In this document: positions 46,456 through 58,350 of the stretch, piece by piece
Layout of the letters: every line of letters begins with the position of its first letter
How positions within the stretch are numbered: the stretch's first letter is position 1
Source of the DNA: Theropithecus gelada
Taxonomy: Eukaryota; Chordata; Mammalia; Primates; Cercopithecidae
Length of the DNA: 64,000 bases
NCBI RefSeq assembly: GCF_003255815.1
Contig: NC_037682.1
Coordinates: 5,929,115 to 5,993,114 of the forward strand
Direction: 5' to 3'
Translations under genes and position numbers: made by a program
Notes under the pieces: generated by a model
What the model saw: the letters and a program-made list of their open reading frames with translations, nothing else
Database searches by the model: none
What the model was told of the DNA's origin: nothing

Positions 46456-48060
46456 TTCCAATGCTGTTATTAATTATTTTAAAGGCTTTGAGAGCAGAGA
46501 GGCATTTCAGGCTATGGACACAATGACTTAACATTGTGAATGCGACAGTTCTCTAACACAATAATCTGCAAGTTCTATGAACTTCTACTGAAAACTTGAG
46601 GGTCTTGTTCTTTTAGGAATTCCAAAACTTTGCTCTAAAATTTTAAGGAAGAATAAAGATTCACAAATGGCTAATTCAATTTTGGCAAAGAAAGTTAAAG
46701 AGGGAGATACGTCTCACAAAATAAAATGACATAGCACAAAGACAGATTTAAAAAAACAAAACACTATGTTAATGTTGTTGGAACAGAGAGATGAACCAAT
46801 GACATAGAATGAAGAATGAAATTAATAACCTAGTCCCATGTGTAAATGGGAACTTAGTAAGTCAATAGGGAAAGGATAGACTGTTTAGGAGATACTGTTA
46901 GGAAAGCTGACCCATAATATGGAGGAAAAATCAAGCTCTTAAAAAATAGATTCCAGTTGGATCCAAGAACCAAAATCTGAATGGGAAAAACTATAAAAGT
47001 AATAGAAGAAAATACACAAGACTATATTTTTTATCCAGAGAGACAGAATACTTTCAGATCTAGAAGGCACAAAATTTCAGAGGAAAATATTCTGAGGAGT
47101 TAGCTGTACCAAAATTTAGGATGTCTTCCAACCAAAGTTCGTAATAGATAGAGTTGCCATAAAAAACCAGAGAGTTCTCAGAGAAAAGTATATGCGATGT
47201 CTAAATCCAGCAAGGCATTAATATCTAGAAATACAAGCAACTCCTGTAAATCAGGAAGGAAAAGAAAGGAAACCCAATTGAAAAATGGACAACAGGTGTG
47301 AACAGGAAATTTGAAGAAGGGGAACTCCAAATGGCTAACAGATATATGAATTGATGCTCAAACTCACTGTAATCAGAGAAATGCAGGTTAAAACATCTAT
47401 AGTATATCACTTTGCAACCATCAGATTGGCAAAAGTTAGAAAAACACCACCAAGTGTTGGTGAGAGAATGGGAAAATGTGAACATTCCTATTCTGCTGGT
47501 ACAGGTGAAACCTGAAGCAGCCATTCAGAAAAAGAATTACCAGGCAACATTTAGTGAAACTAAATGCATAATGTTCTATGACCGAGCAATCCTCCTCCAA
47601 GAATGTATCCCAGAAAAATCCTGAGTCAAGTCCAATGGGCACATGCATGAGGATGTTCAACACAGTGTTTTGGTGATAATGGGAATTTTGAAGCAAGCTG
47701 AGGATCCACAGTAAGGAATGGATAACAGATTAGTGTGCATGATGACATTTTAAACCACAACTTTTGCATACAGCCCCCTGGATATATCCTACAAACATAT
47801 CGTCAAGTGAAAAAAAAAAAACCCATCATTAATTCTAAATCACAACATTTATGTAAATTTAAAACACAATGGGCAACCACTCCATCTTGAAAGACATTGA
47901 GGTATCCAAGGACTTGTGTGAAACAGGTTGGAATGGATGCAAGTGGTGGGAGGAAAAAGGCAGCTAAGATGGGATGGGGAAGGAAACTTGAATAAATGGA
48001 GGGTTTTTAATGGGCTGATGCTCATGGTGCCTCTTAAATTAAGGAATGTAGTTAATTCTA
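46456..48060 (+). mobile_element. Old L1 ORF2 to 3' region, degenerate
   Basis: AACCCAATTGAAAAATGGAC, CATCAGATTGGCAAAAGTTA and CAAGAATGTATCCCAGAAAA mark an L1M-type ORF2 end and 3' UTR. Confidence 0.75.
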
Positions 48061-48076
48061 CTCTTTGCCCCAGGCC

Positions 48077-48362
48077 TAATTTTTTTTTAAGAGACAGGGT
48101 CTTGCTCTGTCTTCCAGGCTAGGGTGCAGTGGTGGGACCATGGCTCACTACAACCTCAATGTGCCAGGCTCAAGCGATCCTCACACTTCGGCCTTTCAGG
48201 TAGCTGACACAGGTGTGTGCCACCATGCCCGGCTAATTAAAAAAAAAAAAATTGTAGAGATGGGATCTTGCTATGTTGCCCAGGCTGATCTCAAACTCCT
48301 GGCCTCAAGCAAGCCTCCCAAAGTGCTGGGGTTACAGGCATGCACCACCACACCCAGCCCCA
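48077..48362 (-). mobile_element. AluJ-type element
   Basis: Antisense, diverged Alu (TTTTTAAGAGACAGGGTCTT) about 440 bases before the MRGPRD start. Confidence 0.88.
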
Positions 48363-48365
48363 GGG

Positions 48366-48784
48366 TCATTTTTTTTTAGTTAACTCAGAGGGTTTGACAA
48401 TTACAGGAGGAAAAAAATGATATCAAATGCTTCTATCAAATATTTTTTCTACGTCTATTGATAATAATGACTTTTCTATAATAGATGTAGAAAAAGCATT
48501 TGATAAAAGTCAATACATCTCCATGATTTAAAAAATAATTCAAATCAAGATAGAGGAGAATTTTTTAAACTGGTAACGGACATCTATAACAGCTTTGTAG
48601 GTATAAAGGTGACCCTGGAGGCAGGTCTGGGCTGAGTGAGTCACAGGAGGGAGGGAAGGTTAAGCCTCCCGGCCACGGTCTGTTGCATAAAGAATCTGGA
48701 GGGTAGAGCTCTGAAGCTGGAAATTCGAGGGGCTCCCAGGGGTTCCCCCATGGTCCCAGCAACACAGAATTTCACATTGGTGCA
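48366..48784 (+). other. Immediate 5' flank of MRGPRD
   Basis: The first half is AT-rich L1 remains arranged as an inverted repeat (48434-48505). The second half is unique and holds an AP-1-like GTGAGTCA near 48636. No TATA box or CpG island was seen, which suits a narrowly expressed neuronal gene. The promoter may lie further upstream if the 5' UTR is spliced. Confidence 0.4.
48434..48505. repeat. L1-derived inverted repeat (hairpin)
   Basis: Arm 48434-48458 and arm 48481-48505 pair over 25 bases with three mismatches around a 22-base loop. Both arms resemble the L1 ORF2 segment with GTAGAAAAAGCATTTGATA. Confidence 0.85.
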
Positions 48785-48800
48785 TCTTCCTCTTGTAGGG
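48785..48800 (+). promoter_or_regulatory. MRGPRD: Possible 5' UTR splice acceptor next to the MRGPRD start
   Basis: A pyrimidine-rich run ending in TTGTAG (AG at 48797-48798) precedes the ATG by two bases. Many Mrgpr genes have their coding exon preceded by a 5' UTR intron with an acceptor at this place. It could be a live or fossil acceptor. Confidence 0.4.
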
Positions 48801-49763
48801 ATGAACCAGACTTTGAATAGCAGTGGGACTGCAGAGTTGGCCCTAAACCATTCCAGAGGGAGCGTGGTGCACACGGCCTGCCTGGTGCTGAGCTCCCTGG
48901 CCATGTTCACCTGCCTGTGCGGGATGGCAGGAAACAGCATGGTGATCTGGCTGCTGGGATTTCGAACGCGCAGGACTCCCTTCTCCATCTATATCCTCAA
49001 CCTGGCGGCAGCTGACCTCCTCTTCGTCTTCAGCATGGCTGCCATGCTCAGCCTGGAAACCCAGCCCCTGGTCAGTACCACTGACAAGGTCCACGAGCTG
49101 ATGAAGAGACTGAAGTACTTTGCCTACACAGTGGGCCTGAGCCTGCTGACAGCCATCAGCACCCAGCGCTGTCTCTCCGTCCTCTTCCCTATCTGGTTCA
49201 AGTGTCACCGGCCCAGGCACCTGTCAGCCTGGGTGTGCGCCCTGCTCTGGATGCTGTGTCTCCTGACAAATGGGTTGACCTCTTGCTTCTGCAGCAAGTT
49301 CCTGAAATTCAATAAAGACCAGTGCTTCCAGGTGGACATGGTCCAGGCTGCCCTCATCATGGGGGTCTTAACCCCAGTGATGACTCTGTCCAGCCTGACC
49401 CTCTTTGTCCGGGTGCGGAGAAGCTCCCAGCAGTGGCGGCGGCAGCCCACTCGGCTGTTCGTGGTGGTCCTGGCCTCTGTCCTGGTGTTCCTCATCTGTT
49501 CCCTGCCTCTGGGCTTCTACTGGTTCGTGCTGTACTGGTTGAACCTGCCGCCTGACACGAAGCTCCTGTACTTCAACTTGTCACGCCTCTGCTCGTCCGT
49601 GAGCAGCAGCGCTAACCCCCTCATCTACTTCCTGGTGGGCAGCCGGAGAAGTCGCAGGCTGCAGGGGTCGCTGGGGACTGTGCTGCAACGGGCGCTTCGT
49701 GAGGAGCCCGAGCTAGAAGGTGGGGAGACGCCCACCACGGGCACCAATGAGATGGGGGCTTGA
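48801..49763 (+). CDS. MRGPRD: MRGPRD, Mas-related GPCR D (beta-alanine receptor), 320 aa
   Basis: Seven-transmembrane receptor of nonpeptidergic nociceptor membranes. From the literature it answers beta-alanine, couples to Gq and Gi, and mediates itch and pain signalling. The start at 48801 gives MNQTLNSS, the human N-terminus as remembered; the frame is open back to 48636 but that extension is not family sequence. Landmarks: sequons N2, N6 and N16; GNS at 44-46 in TM1; D72 in TM2; QRC at 122-124 in place of DRY; W241 in TM6; NPLIY at 272-276; and an acidic tail (EEPELEGGE). R103 and D179, reported as beta-alanine contacts in human structures, are both present. It is one residue shorter than human, from an indel in the tail near residue 288. 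The frame is fully intact, so it is probably functional. The identity is secure. Confidence 0.97.
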   Translation: MNQTLNSSGTAELALNHSRGSVVHTACLVLSSLAMFTCLCGMAGNSMVIWLLGFRTRRTPFSIYILNLAAADLLFVFSMAAMLSLETQPLVSTTDKVHELMKRLKYFAYTVGLSLLTAISTQRCLSVLFPIWFKCHRPRHLSAWVCALLWMLCLLTNGLTSCFCSKFLKFNKDQCFQVDMVQAALIMGVLTPVMTLSSLTLFVRVRRSSQQWRRQPTRLFVVVLASVLVFLICSLPLGFYWFVLYWLNLPPDTKLLYFNLSRLCSSVSSSANPLIYFLVGSRRSRRLQGSLGTVLQRALREEPELEGGETPTTGTNEMGA

Positions 49764-51497
49764 GAGCCACCCACAGGTGCTTCCCATCTGTGCGAGCCTG
49801 TGTCCTGGAGATTCCCGAGCCGTGAGCTGCCTCCCGCCTCATCCTTGCCAAGTGCCTGGCCAGCCTTCTTGGGGGAGCCCCAAGGACTTTGCAACTGCGT
49901 GTGGGGGTCACTTCCCTGCATGTCAAAGCTCCCCACACCACCTGTGTCCTGAATCTCACAATGCAACCCTGCGGGAAGGTGCAATTTATTTGGTTGTAGC
50001 AGATCATCTGGTTGGGGGAAAATACTAGCTTTTAGCCCTACCCTGCTTTAAGCTGGTTATCTATGGGTGGGTAACAGGCATCTCATTTGAATATGAAAGT
50101 TTTCTCCCAACCACCTTCACTGCCTAAGACAGCATCTTTGTGCAGGGGCGGGTGACCCGGGGGATCTTTGGCCCTATGCTGGTCCTTGGGTGGCACCAAA
50201 TGGCCACCAAGGCAGTACCCCCATGCACCTTTCCCCAGGTGTGCCTGCAGTCTGCAAGTAAACAGTGTTGCCATCGCTGACCCGATCTCGCTGGCTGTGG
50301 GCCATGAGACTCTGCCCCACTGTCCCTCTGACCCCTGGCCAGCCCTTGACCCCTGGCATTTGCTGTTAAGTTGCCTTACCCTGTCACCCCTTGCACCCAG
50401 GGCAGGCCTGTTCACTTTCCTCCAGGCTGCACTGGGAAGGGAAGAGCCTCTGCCTGGGTTCACTGGCAGTCACTCCAGCAGACGCTGATGGGACAGTGCC
50501 CCAAGCAGTGGAGGACAGCCTGCCAGGCAGTGTCCCCCAGAGCCAGAGTCTCACACCTGACTGACCGTCCCTCCCAGGGCCCCCTCACTTTGCCCAAAGG
50601 CCCAAAGAGGGAACATCTGGGACACACATCAGCCAGCTCCACTCTCCTCCCTCCCCTTTTCCTTCCCACAGTACCCAGGGTCCAGAACAAGGCCGATGTT
50701 CCCTGCACTTTCCATACATCACAGCCCTTTCCTACCACCCAGCATCCGGCCTCGAGGCTCAGGGCTTGCAGGGAGGGGCTGCAAGACAGGAGGTCCCTGC
50801 AGAGTCAGTCCCGGACTTAAAGAGGTGAAGGAGGAGGAAAGACAGGAAGTGGAAAGATCCTGTCTCCAGACCACAGCCTGGCCTGCAAGCCTGGCACCCG
50901 GCTGCCTCATCCTGTTTTTCAGGTCAGAAGGTGAAAATGATCTTGTTCTTTCTCTTGGCATCTTTCTGAAGCAAATCTCAGTCTCCTCCCAAAAGATGGA
51001 ACCTTTGAACCAGCCAGGGCACAGGTCAGATCCTGAGACAGGAGAGGACGGCTCATCAGTAAGCTATAAAATACACCCTGGAATCAACTCTCACAGCCTA
51101 CGGTTCTGTGCCGTGGCAGGCGATGCTGGCCTGGGGACTCGAAGACTGTACACCTGGCCAGGACTCCCCTTCCTGGGGTCTCCCTGGGTGTTCACTACCC
51201 TGGGCTGGAGGCTGTGCAGCCCTCGCAGGAGAAATTACCTCTGAGTGCTTTCATTTCCTGGGCCACGTGCTTTCCCACCTAGGGCTCAGGCCCCCCGGGT
51301 CTGCATGTCCTGGAGAGGCATGCAAGGCAGAGTGGCGGTTCTTTATCAGTCATTCCAGCATTTAGCAGAGCGCTTGGTGCCAGCACTGGCCTCGCATGCC
51401 ACACGCACTTAACAAGTGCTTATTTAGCCAGTAAGAGTCACTGATGCTTTACAGCCCATGTTTTCTCCAGGATCCAACCCACATCTTTTTTTGTTTT
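49764..51497. other. MRGPRD 3' flank and GC-rich intergenic DNA
   Basis: I found no AATAAA within about 1.3 kb of the stop. An AGTAAA variant near 50256 could serve. Otherwise unique sequence without a gene. Confidence 0.4.
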
Positions 51498-51787
51498 TTT
51501 GTTTTTTTTTTTTGAGACGGAGTCTCACTCTGTCGCCCAGGCTGGAGTGAATGGCACAATGTCGGTTCACTGCAAGCTCCGCCTCCCGGGTTCACGCCAT
51601 TCTCCTGCCTCAGCCTCCCATGTAGTTGGGACTACAGGCACCCGCCACCACGCCCAGCTAATTTTTTTGTATTTTCAGTAGAGACGGGGTTTCACCGTGT
51701 TCGCCAGGATGGTCTCGATCTCCTGACCTCGTGATCCATCCGCCTCGGCCTCCCAAAGTGCTGGGATTACAGGCTTGAGCCACCGCG
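51498..51787 (-). mobile_element. AluY-type element
   Basis: Antisense Alu with little decay and a target duplication AACCCACATCTT on both flanks (51477 and 51790 areas). Confidence 0.93.
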
Positions 51788-53640
51788 ACAACCCACATCT
51801 TCTGACTACAAACCCCATGCTTCATGATCCTTCTGCAACCTGGGCAGCCACAAGGTGGCCCAGTCTGAAGCTGACGGTTGGTAGGCGGACCATCTCGCAT
51901 CTTAGCAGTCAGTGGCTACCACAGGGCCCCTCATTTGCAAGGCGAGGAGCCCTAGAAATTGTTCACATGATGATGTTATGTTTCGATAAAACTTATAAAA
52001 TGATATATTCATTTTCTTCTACTCTGGTACCTCCATCACACTCCACTTTAGGTCAGATGGCACTGGTGTGCCCACAGGTATTTGGGGGGTGGGGTTGAGT
52101 GGAAGTGGAGTTAGGGGGTCCGTGCAGTTTGGGCTTAGTGAGATGTATTTATGTGGTTTCCGATCACCTCCGTGTGTGGTTAGGCAATTGCTAGCGCCCC
52201 AGGGTAGGAAGTATGTGGAGTAGTGGGTAACAGAAGAAATAAGATTTGAAATGTACAGAATCAGAAGCTAGCTTATAGAAGAATCCTCCGATCCCCAGAT
52301 GTACAATTCTAAGTGGGGGGTTCTGTTCTCACCGGTGCCTGCTCAGAGCAGGTCTCCCCTGTTAGCAAGATCCTTGCTAATACAGCGTGTGTAATCAGAA
52401 CACATACCACATTTATCAATTTTGTTTCAGAGTCAAACCCTGAACTGAATTCCTTCTCAAAGTTACTTGGGCCTGTGCCCAGGAATGAACAAGGACAGCT
52501 TAAAGGTTCGAAGCAAGACAGAGTTGGTGAGGTAGGAACGGCTCCCAGGAACCACCTCCTCTGCCTGTTTTTGTAGCCTGGACGCTGATAGATTCGGGTA
52601 AAGCAGCTCACGATGCCCCTCTGCAGTTTGCTAGATCAGACGGCCATGGAACTCACAGCTTCATGGGTCTGTTATTCATTCCACAAACACTTCTGAGCAC
52701 TCACCATGAGCCAGGCATTCCTTGTAAGAGGCTGCACATCCATCCACGGAAAAGGAGATATTCGGAAATTCCCGGAAGACACAGGACAGATCCTGACCCC
52801 AACAAGCCAAACCCTGAAGAACCACCCAGGGGCTTCTAGTGCCTGAAGGACGTCGTCCTCCCTGATCTGAGGCGGCGGTCCCAGCCTTCCTAGAAGAGCT
52901 GCTGCCCTCTCCAGGGAGCTGCATTACAGGAAACAAGATTCCCCCCGCCCCACCCTCACAGTCATCCTTACCGTGGATCAGATCCCAGCCTGACCCAGGG
53001 TGGCTGGAGAGGAACGCAGGAATTTCATACTCTGTTGTTCAACATCTGGGTGATTTCTGTGGGAATGACATTTTGGGAGTGCTTAACAGGGGAGGGCGTC
53101 CGTTACTGAAGATTGAATGGAATGCGTCATATGTGTGCACGTACAGACCCCTGCGTCCCACGGCCAGGCCCACAGGGTTGGATGTGGCCTAAGAATCTGG
53201 TTAGCACAGATCTGAAACTCACCCAGGCCAGGGAAGTCAGATGACGGAAAGCCCACCGCAGAGACTGTAGAGAGAAGAACTCAAATACACCAGAAAAAAA
53301 CGGGTGAATCTCCCACGGCAGGCACTCTCCCCCTCACCACATCCACAGAGGACCCAGAGGACGCTGTCCCCCAGCGACTGGGGACATACACGGCAAAGGA
53401 TGCACCAGGATGTTCTCAGATGCTCTGGCCATGGCAAGAGGGATATTTTGGAAATGCATGCGCTAGAGAAAGGACGTGTACAGATGGCCCTGTTGCCTGC
53501 GGTGGGTCCAACGTCCAATCCCCTTTCCAAAGCAACCGGAACACCCTTGGTAGGAACGGCCACCCTGTCTTGATGAGCCGGTAAATCCAGTACCTTGTGC
53601 CCTGGAAGCGTAAGGAACCCCTTGCTGAAAACCCTCATCT
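51788..53640. other. Intergenic DNA without recognisable genes
   Basis: Mostly unique; an L2/MIR-like ACTTCTGAGCACTCACCATG lies near 52690. Confidence 0.4.
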
Positions 53641-53654
53641 CATCCAACCAGGGG

Positions 53655-54113
53655 GTGGGCGTGGCCTGCACTGGGTGAAAGGGTGTCTCCCAAAATGCCG
53701 CGCTCACCGGAATCTCAGAATGTGGCCTGATTTGGACATAGGGTCTTTGCAGATGTACTTAGACAGGATGAGGTCATACGGAGTAGTGAAGGCCCCAATC
53801 CAACATGACAGGTGTCCTTATCAGAAAGCCAGGCGAACAGACACAGATAGAAAGGAGAACACTGCCTGATGAAGGAGGCAGAGGCTGGAGAGAAGCAGCT
53901 ACAAGGCAAGGAACGCCAGGGTTGCAGGAGCCACCAGAAGCTGGGAGAGGGGCAAAGAGTGGATCCTCCCCTCGAGCATCCAGAGGCAGCCAGCCTGACC
54001 CTACTTTCATCTCAGACTTCTGGCCTCCAGCACTGTGACAGAATGAATTCCAGTTGTGTTAAGCCACCAAGTTTCTGGTATTTGTTATGGCAGCCACGGG
54101 GAACCAATACACG
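53655..54113 (+). mobile_element. MLT1-type MaLR LTR
   Basis: CATCTCAGACTTCTGGCCTCC, GTTAAGCCACCAAGTTTCTGG and TTATGGCAGCCACGG form a typical LTR end in sense orientation. Confidence 0.75.
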
Positions 54114-54419
54114 GCCTAGGGCTGCCCACTGACACCTACACTCCGAGAGAACTGAAGTCTGACACAAGTAACCCAACGAGGGAAGGCGCCTTGGCCACGT
54201 CTGGCCCTTGAGTAGCTCCTGTACTTCTCCAGCCTGTTCTCTAGGCACCAGTCAATTCAGCAGCTCCTTCAAAGGCTTCCAATGAATGTCTATCTTTCTT
54301 TTTATTTTTTCCTTAAGTCAGACAGGGCTGATTATAGCTGTTACAACCAAGGAACCCAGATGCACATTATTGTCATTTGGGTAACTGCATAAGTGGAGAT
54401 GTTTTGGGCAGCAAGCGAA

Positions 54420-54950
54420 TGAAACTGAGGTCAAACTGGATCAAAGGGAAAGGAATGTATTTGCTTTAGTAACTAAAAGCTCCAAAATATCATGGCTTCA
54501 GGCATGGGCCGATCCAGATGATCTACCAGTGTCATCAGGAATCTATTTCTCTCCCTCCATCAGTTCTGCTCTCCACTGTGACCTTTTTCTCAGGCAGGCA
54601 CTCCCCCTTTGTTGGCATAATGGGTTCCCACTGTGCAGACTTCCTTCCGTCCCACCAGCTCCGTGGCTCCAGAAGGAGGAGAGTCCCTTTTCCACAGTAT
54701 TTCCCAGAAAACTCCTGCGACTGACTCTTGTTGGATACATTGCAATTGAGGCTTCTTGGCCTAGAAACTGATGTACTTTTCCCAAAATGAATTATGGAGC
54801 TGATGGGGTGGAATAGGGTGGTTGTCCAAGTCTGGAGCATGTTAAACTCATGTGAAGCCAGAAGTGAGGTCACAATCCCCCCGCGAACAACATCGGGCCA
54901 TGGACGTCATGACCATTGGCTGGTCAGGTTTGGGATTTGGCTGGCCTCCA
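54420..54950. mobile_element. Ancient interspersed repeat, copy 3 of 3
   Basis: GGCTTCAGGCATGGGCCGATC and CTCAGGCAGGCACTCCCCC match the family also seen at 31.2 and 33.4 kb. Name not known. Confidence 0.4.
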
Positions 54951-55691
54951 ACTCTCTTAAAAGCATGGTTGTCTTGTGGAATATGTGCATTCCATCAACT
55001 CCCACAATCAAAGCCAAGGCCTTGCAGAGTCACGGTCCTTCAACTGGCATAAGGGCCAAGATGTTCCTCCAATTTTCCCCAGCTCTTCCTGGTCTGCAAC
55101 CTGGCTCTGTGAGTTGTGCAATATTTGTGGGGTGGGGGGACACTGCAGGGAACTGAACTGAATTTAGTCCTCCTGAAGAATGTCAAAAAAAAATGTGACT
55201 ATAGGGGCACTGCCAGGACAGCCATGGGAGGAACTGATAAAAGAGGTAGGAAAATCAGGACATCACACTGCATCAATGTAACTACCAACAGAAGCTGGAA
55301 TAACAGCCAACTGTAGCTTTCATTCCATAGAAACAGAGATCCACTCTAGCTTTGTAGCCATGTGGGGCTACCTCCCCACATTCTGGGCTGGGCTGTTGTT
55401 TGCTGTTGCTGCTCACTGATAAAATCTGCTACTTTTGTGTTTATGAGTCTGTGTGTTCCTTTAGGTCTTGATTTCTATTTCCCCAACAGGGCTCATCTGC
55501 TGCCCCCAACCCCAGGTCACAGCTGAGGGGACAGATGGCTCTCACAGTTGGGATGACATCCAGCTTCTTGGGCAGGAAGCGTGCCCTGGAGGGACTTTCT
55601 CAGGTTGGCTGGCAGGACCCCTGCCTTTGCTGGGACTTCAGCGTGGAGTGGGGCATTCATCACTGCCTACAAGTTTAGGCCACTTGACTTT
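54951..55691. other. Intergenic DNA without recognisable genes
   Basis: Mixed unique sequence; nothing assigned. Confidence 0.4.
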
Positions 55692-56320
55692 TGCTATAGT
55701 TTGAGTGTATGTGTCCCTTCAAAATTCATACGTTGAAATTTAATCACCAGTGTGATAGTATTAAAAGGTGAGGACTTTAGGAGGTGATTGGTGCCCTTTT
55801 GAAAGGGATTGGGGAAACTGGCCAGCCCCTTTTGCCCTTCAGCCATGTGAGGACATAGGAAGAGGTGCCACTATGAAGGCAAGACTGGGCCTTCACCAGA
55901 TACCAAGTCTGCTGGCACTTTGATCTTGGACTTCCCAGCCTCCAGAACCAAGAGAAATAAATTTCTTTTTTTTTTTTTTCTTTCTTTCTTTTTTTTTTTT
56001 TTTTTGAGACAGAGTCTTACTCTGTTGCCCAAGCTGGAGTGCAGTGGCACAATCATAGCTCACAGCAGACTTGAACTCTTGGGCTCAAGTGATCCTCCTG
56101 CCTCAGCCTGAGTAGCCAGGACTACAGGTGCAAGCCACCACACCTAGCTATTTTTTTTTTTATTTTTTTGTAGAGATGGTGTCTTGGTACATTTCCCAGG
56201 CTGATCTTAAAGCCCTGGGCTCAAGCAATCCTCTTGCCTAGAAAGAAATTTCTACTCTTCATAAGTGTAGGTACCAGGTGTAAGGTATTTTGTTATAGCA
56301 GCAGCAACTAACAACAACAA
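55692..56320 (+). mobile_element. MaLR LTR (MST/MLT1 type) split by an Alu
   Basis: Starts TGCTATAGTTTGAGTGTATG. The end (ATTTTGTTATAGCAGCAGCAA) follows the antisense Alu at 55961-56247. Confidence 0.75.
55961..56247 (-). mobile_element. AluJ-type element in the MaLR LTR
   Basis: Antisense Alu, with AAATTTC on both flanks (AAATAAATTTC and AGAAATTTC). Confidence 0.88.
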
Positions 56321-56399
56321 CTCTCAACCTCCTTGAATTGCTAATCCCTGGTGGAAGGGACCTCTCTGCACAGATCAGTTATTCCCATTTTCAGGTACT

Positions 56400-57085
56400 T
56401 CAGCCCCCAGAATACTGATTTTGTTGGATGGGACCCCCTACATTATTTAAGGAGATGATTAAGTTAACATGAGGTCATTAGGGTAGACCCTAATCTCCCA
56501 TGACTGGTGTATTAGTCTGTTTTCATGTTGCTATGAATACATACCCCAGATTGGGTAATTTATAAAGAAAAGAGGTTTGATTGACTCACAGTTCTGCATG
56601 GCTAGGGAAGCCTCAGGAAACTTACAATCGTGGGAGGCAAAACAGGCACGTCTTACACGGCGGCAGGTGAGAGAAGTTTGTGCCAAGCAAAGGGGGAAGC
56701 CCCTTATAAAACCATCAGATCACACGAGTACTCACACACTATCATGAGAACAGCATGAGCGCACCCACCCCCATGATTCATTTACCTCCTACCGGGTTCC
56801 TCCTTATGGGAACTACAATTCAAAATGAGATTTGGTGGCTACACAGCCAAACGATATCAACTGGTGTCCTTATAAGAAGTGGAGATGAGGACACAGACAC
56901 ACACACAGAAGGACAACTTTGTGATGCAGGGAGAAGGTAGCAGAATCTGCCAGCCAAGGAGAGAGGCCTCAGGAGGAACCAGCCCTGCTGACTCCTTGAT
57001 CTCAGACCTCCACACTCCAGGACTGTGGGAGAATCAATGTCTGTTGTGTAAGCCTCCTGGCCTGTGGCTTTGTAATAGCAGTCCC
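56400..57085 (+). mobile_element. MLT1-type LTR interrupted by a THE1-like LTR
   Basis: The left part ends ...CTCCCATGACTGG at 56507 and the right part resumes ACTGGTGTCCTTATAAGAAG at 56860. Confidence 0.8.
56508..56859 (-). mobile_element. THE1-like solo LTR with 5-bp target duplication
   Basis: 352 bases from TGTATTAGTCTG to GATATCA, canonical LTR ends in reverse. The target ACTGG is at 56503-56507 and 56860-56864. Confidence 0.92.
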
Positions 57086-57099
57086 AGCAAATGCATGTC

Positions 57100-57894
57100 A
57101 GGCCTTCCTCAGTAGACACACACAGTCTGAGCACAACATCAGAGTTTACACAAAGTAGAACGTGTACAACAACTCACCACCTTCCCGCTAGCATCACAAA
57201 TGGCGCAGCTGGGCACTGAGAAGAAGCTCACTGTCCCCCTCCACACCCCATGCAGACCCCACCAATCCTACACATTAGTTTGCCGTATGCAACACCCCAC
57301 TCCCAGGTCGCAGTTTCCCCATCAGCTAGGAATCAGTTTTGAGAGATGGAAATCATGTAACCTACATTAAGCACGCTCCTTCTCAGAGGTTATGGCACCC
57401 ACAGTTAGAACATCCACGGCATGGTCTTGTGTCAGGCATGGCTGGATCCTGGTGTGATCTTACATCAGGCATGGCTGGATCCTGGTGTGATCAGCAGCCT
57501 GGCTCTCCCCAGCTCCCAGCTTTGGCTTCCTTTGTTAAGTCCTTTTCAGGCTGGTTCCAGCCTGTGAGGGCAAGCATGCCACCAGCAAGACCTGGTGGTC
57601 CTTTCTTCTCCAGCTGAGAGCCCAACACTTCTTCAAAACCTCAGAAAAGGGTGGGTCAGGAGCGATGACAATCAGACCAGCTGGAGCCACGTGCCCATTC
57701 CTGAAACAATGACCTCGGTCAGGAGGTATACTATGCTGTGGCTGGCCTGGGCCAAATGTCAACCCACAGAACCCCACCTGGAACCCAAAGATAGGGGAAA
57801 CCCAAGACGTCTCCACAGAGGAAGAGCAAATTGTTCTGTGCAGGAAAAATAACCATATTTCCCTACAGTGTCTGGGGTTGACTGAAGCCCGTCA
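57100..57894. other. Intergenic DNA with a short tandem duplication
   Basis: CAGGCATGGCTGGATCCTGG with GTGTGATC is repeated in tandem near 57433-57492. No gene. Confidence 0.4.
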
Positions 57895-57936
57895 GTCTCT
57901 GTATTAGTTCATCCTCACACTGCTATAAAGGAATAC

Positions 57937-58296
57937 CCGGTGGGGCACAGTGGCTCACGCCTGTAATCCCAGCACTTTGGGAGGCCAAGGCAGGTGGATC
58001 GCTTGAGCTCCAGAGTTCAACCCCAACCTGGACAACATGGTAAAACCCATCTCTACCAAAAAAAAAAAAAAAAAAAAATTGTTTTAAATTAGCCAAGTGT
58101 GGTGGCGTGCGCCTGTAGTCCCAGCTACTCAGGAGGCTGAGGCAGAAGGATGGCTTGAGCCTGGGAGGTGGAAGTTGCAGTGAACTGTGATCATGGTACC
58201 ACCACACTCTACCCTGGGTAATAAGAGAGCCCAGGCAGTGTCTCAAAAAAAAAAAAGAAAGAAAGAAAGAAAAGAAAAAGGAAAAAAGAAAAAGAA
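57937..58296 (+). mobile_element. Alu inserted in the MST-type LTR
   Basis: Sense Alu with an A20 internal linker and a GAAA-rich tail. Confidence 0.9.
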
Positions 58297-58350
58297 ACAC
58301 CTGGGACTGGGTAATTGATAAAGAAGAAGGTTGAACTGGCTCACGGTTCT

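Noticed and set aside
41603..48060. Possible intact L1 with coding capacity
   Set aside because: The ORF2-like sequence is broken by many stops and several Alus; no long frame remains.
48636..48800. Upstream methionine of the MRGPRD frame at 48636
   Set aside because: The 55 extra residues do not belong to the Mrgpr family; the start at 48801 matches the human protein.
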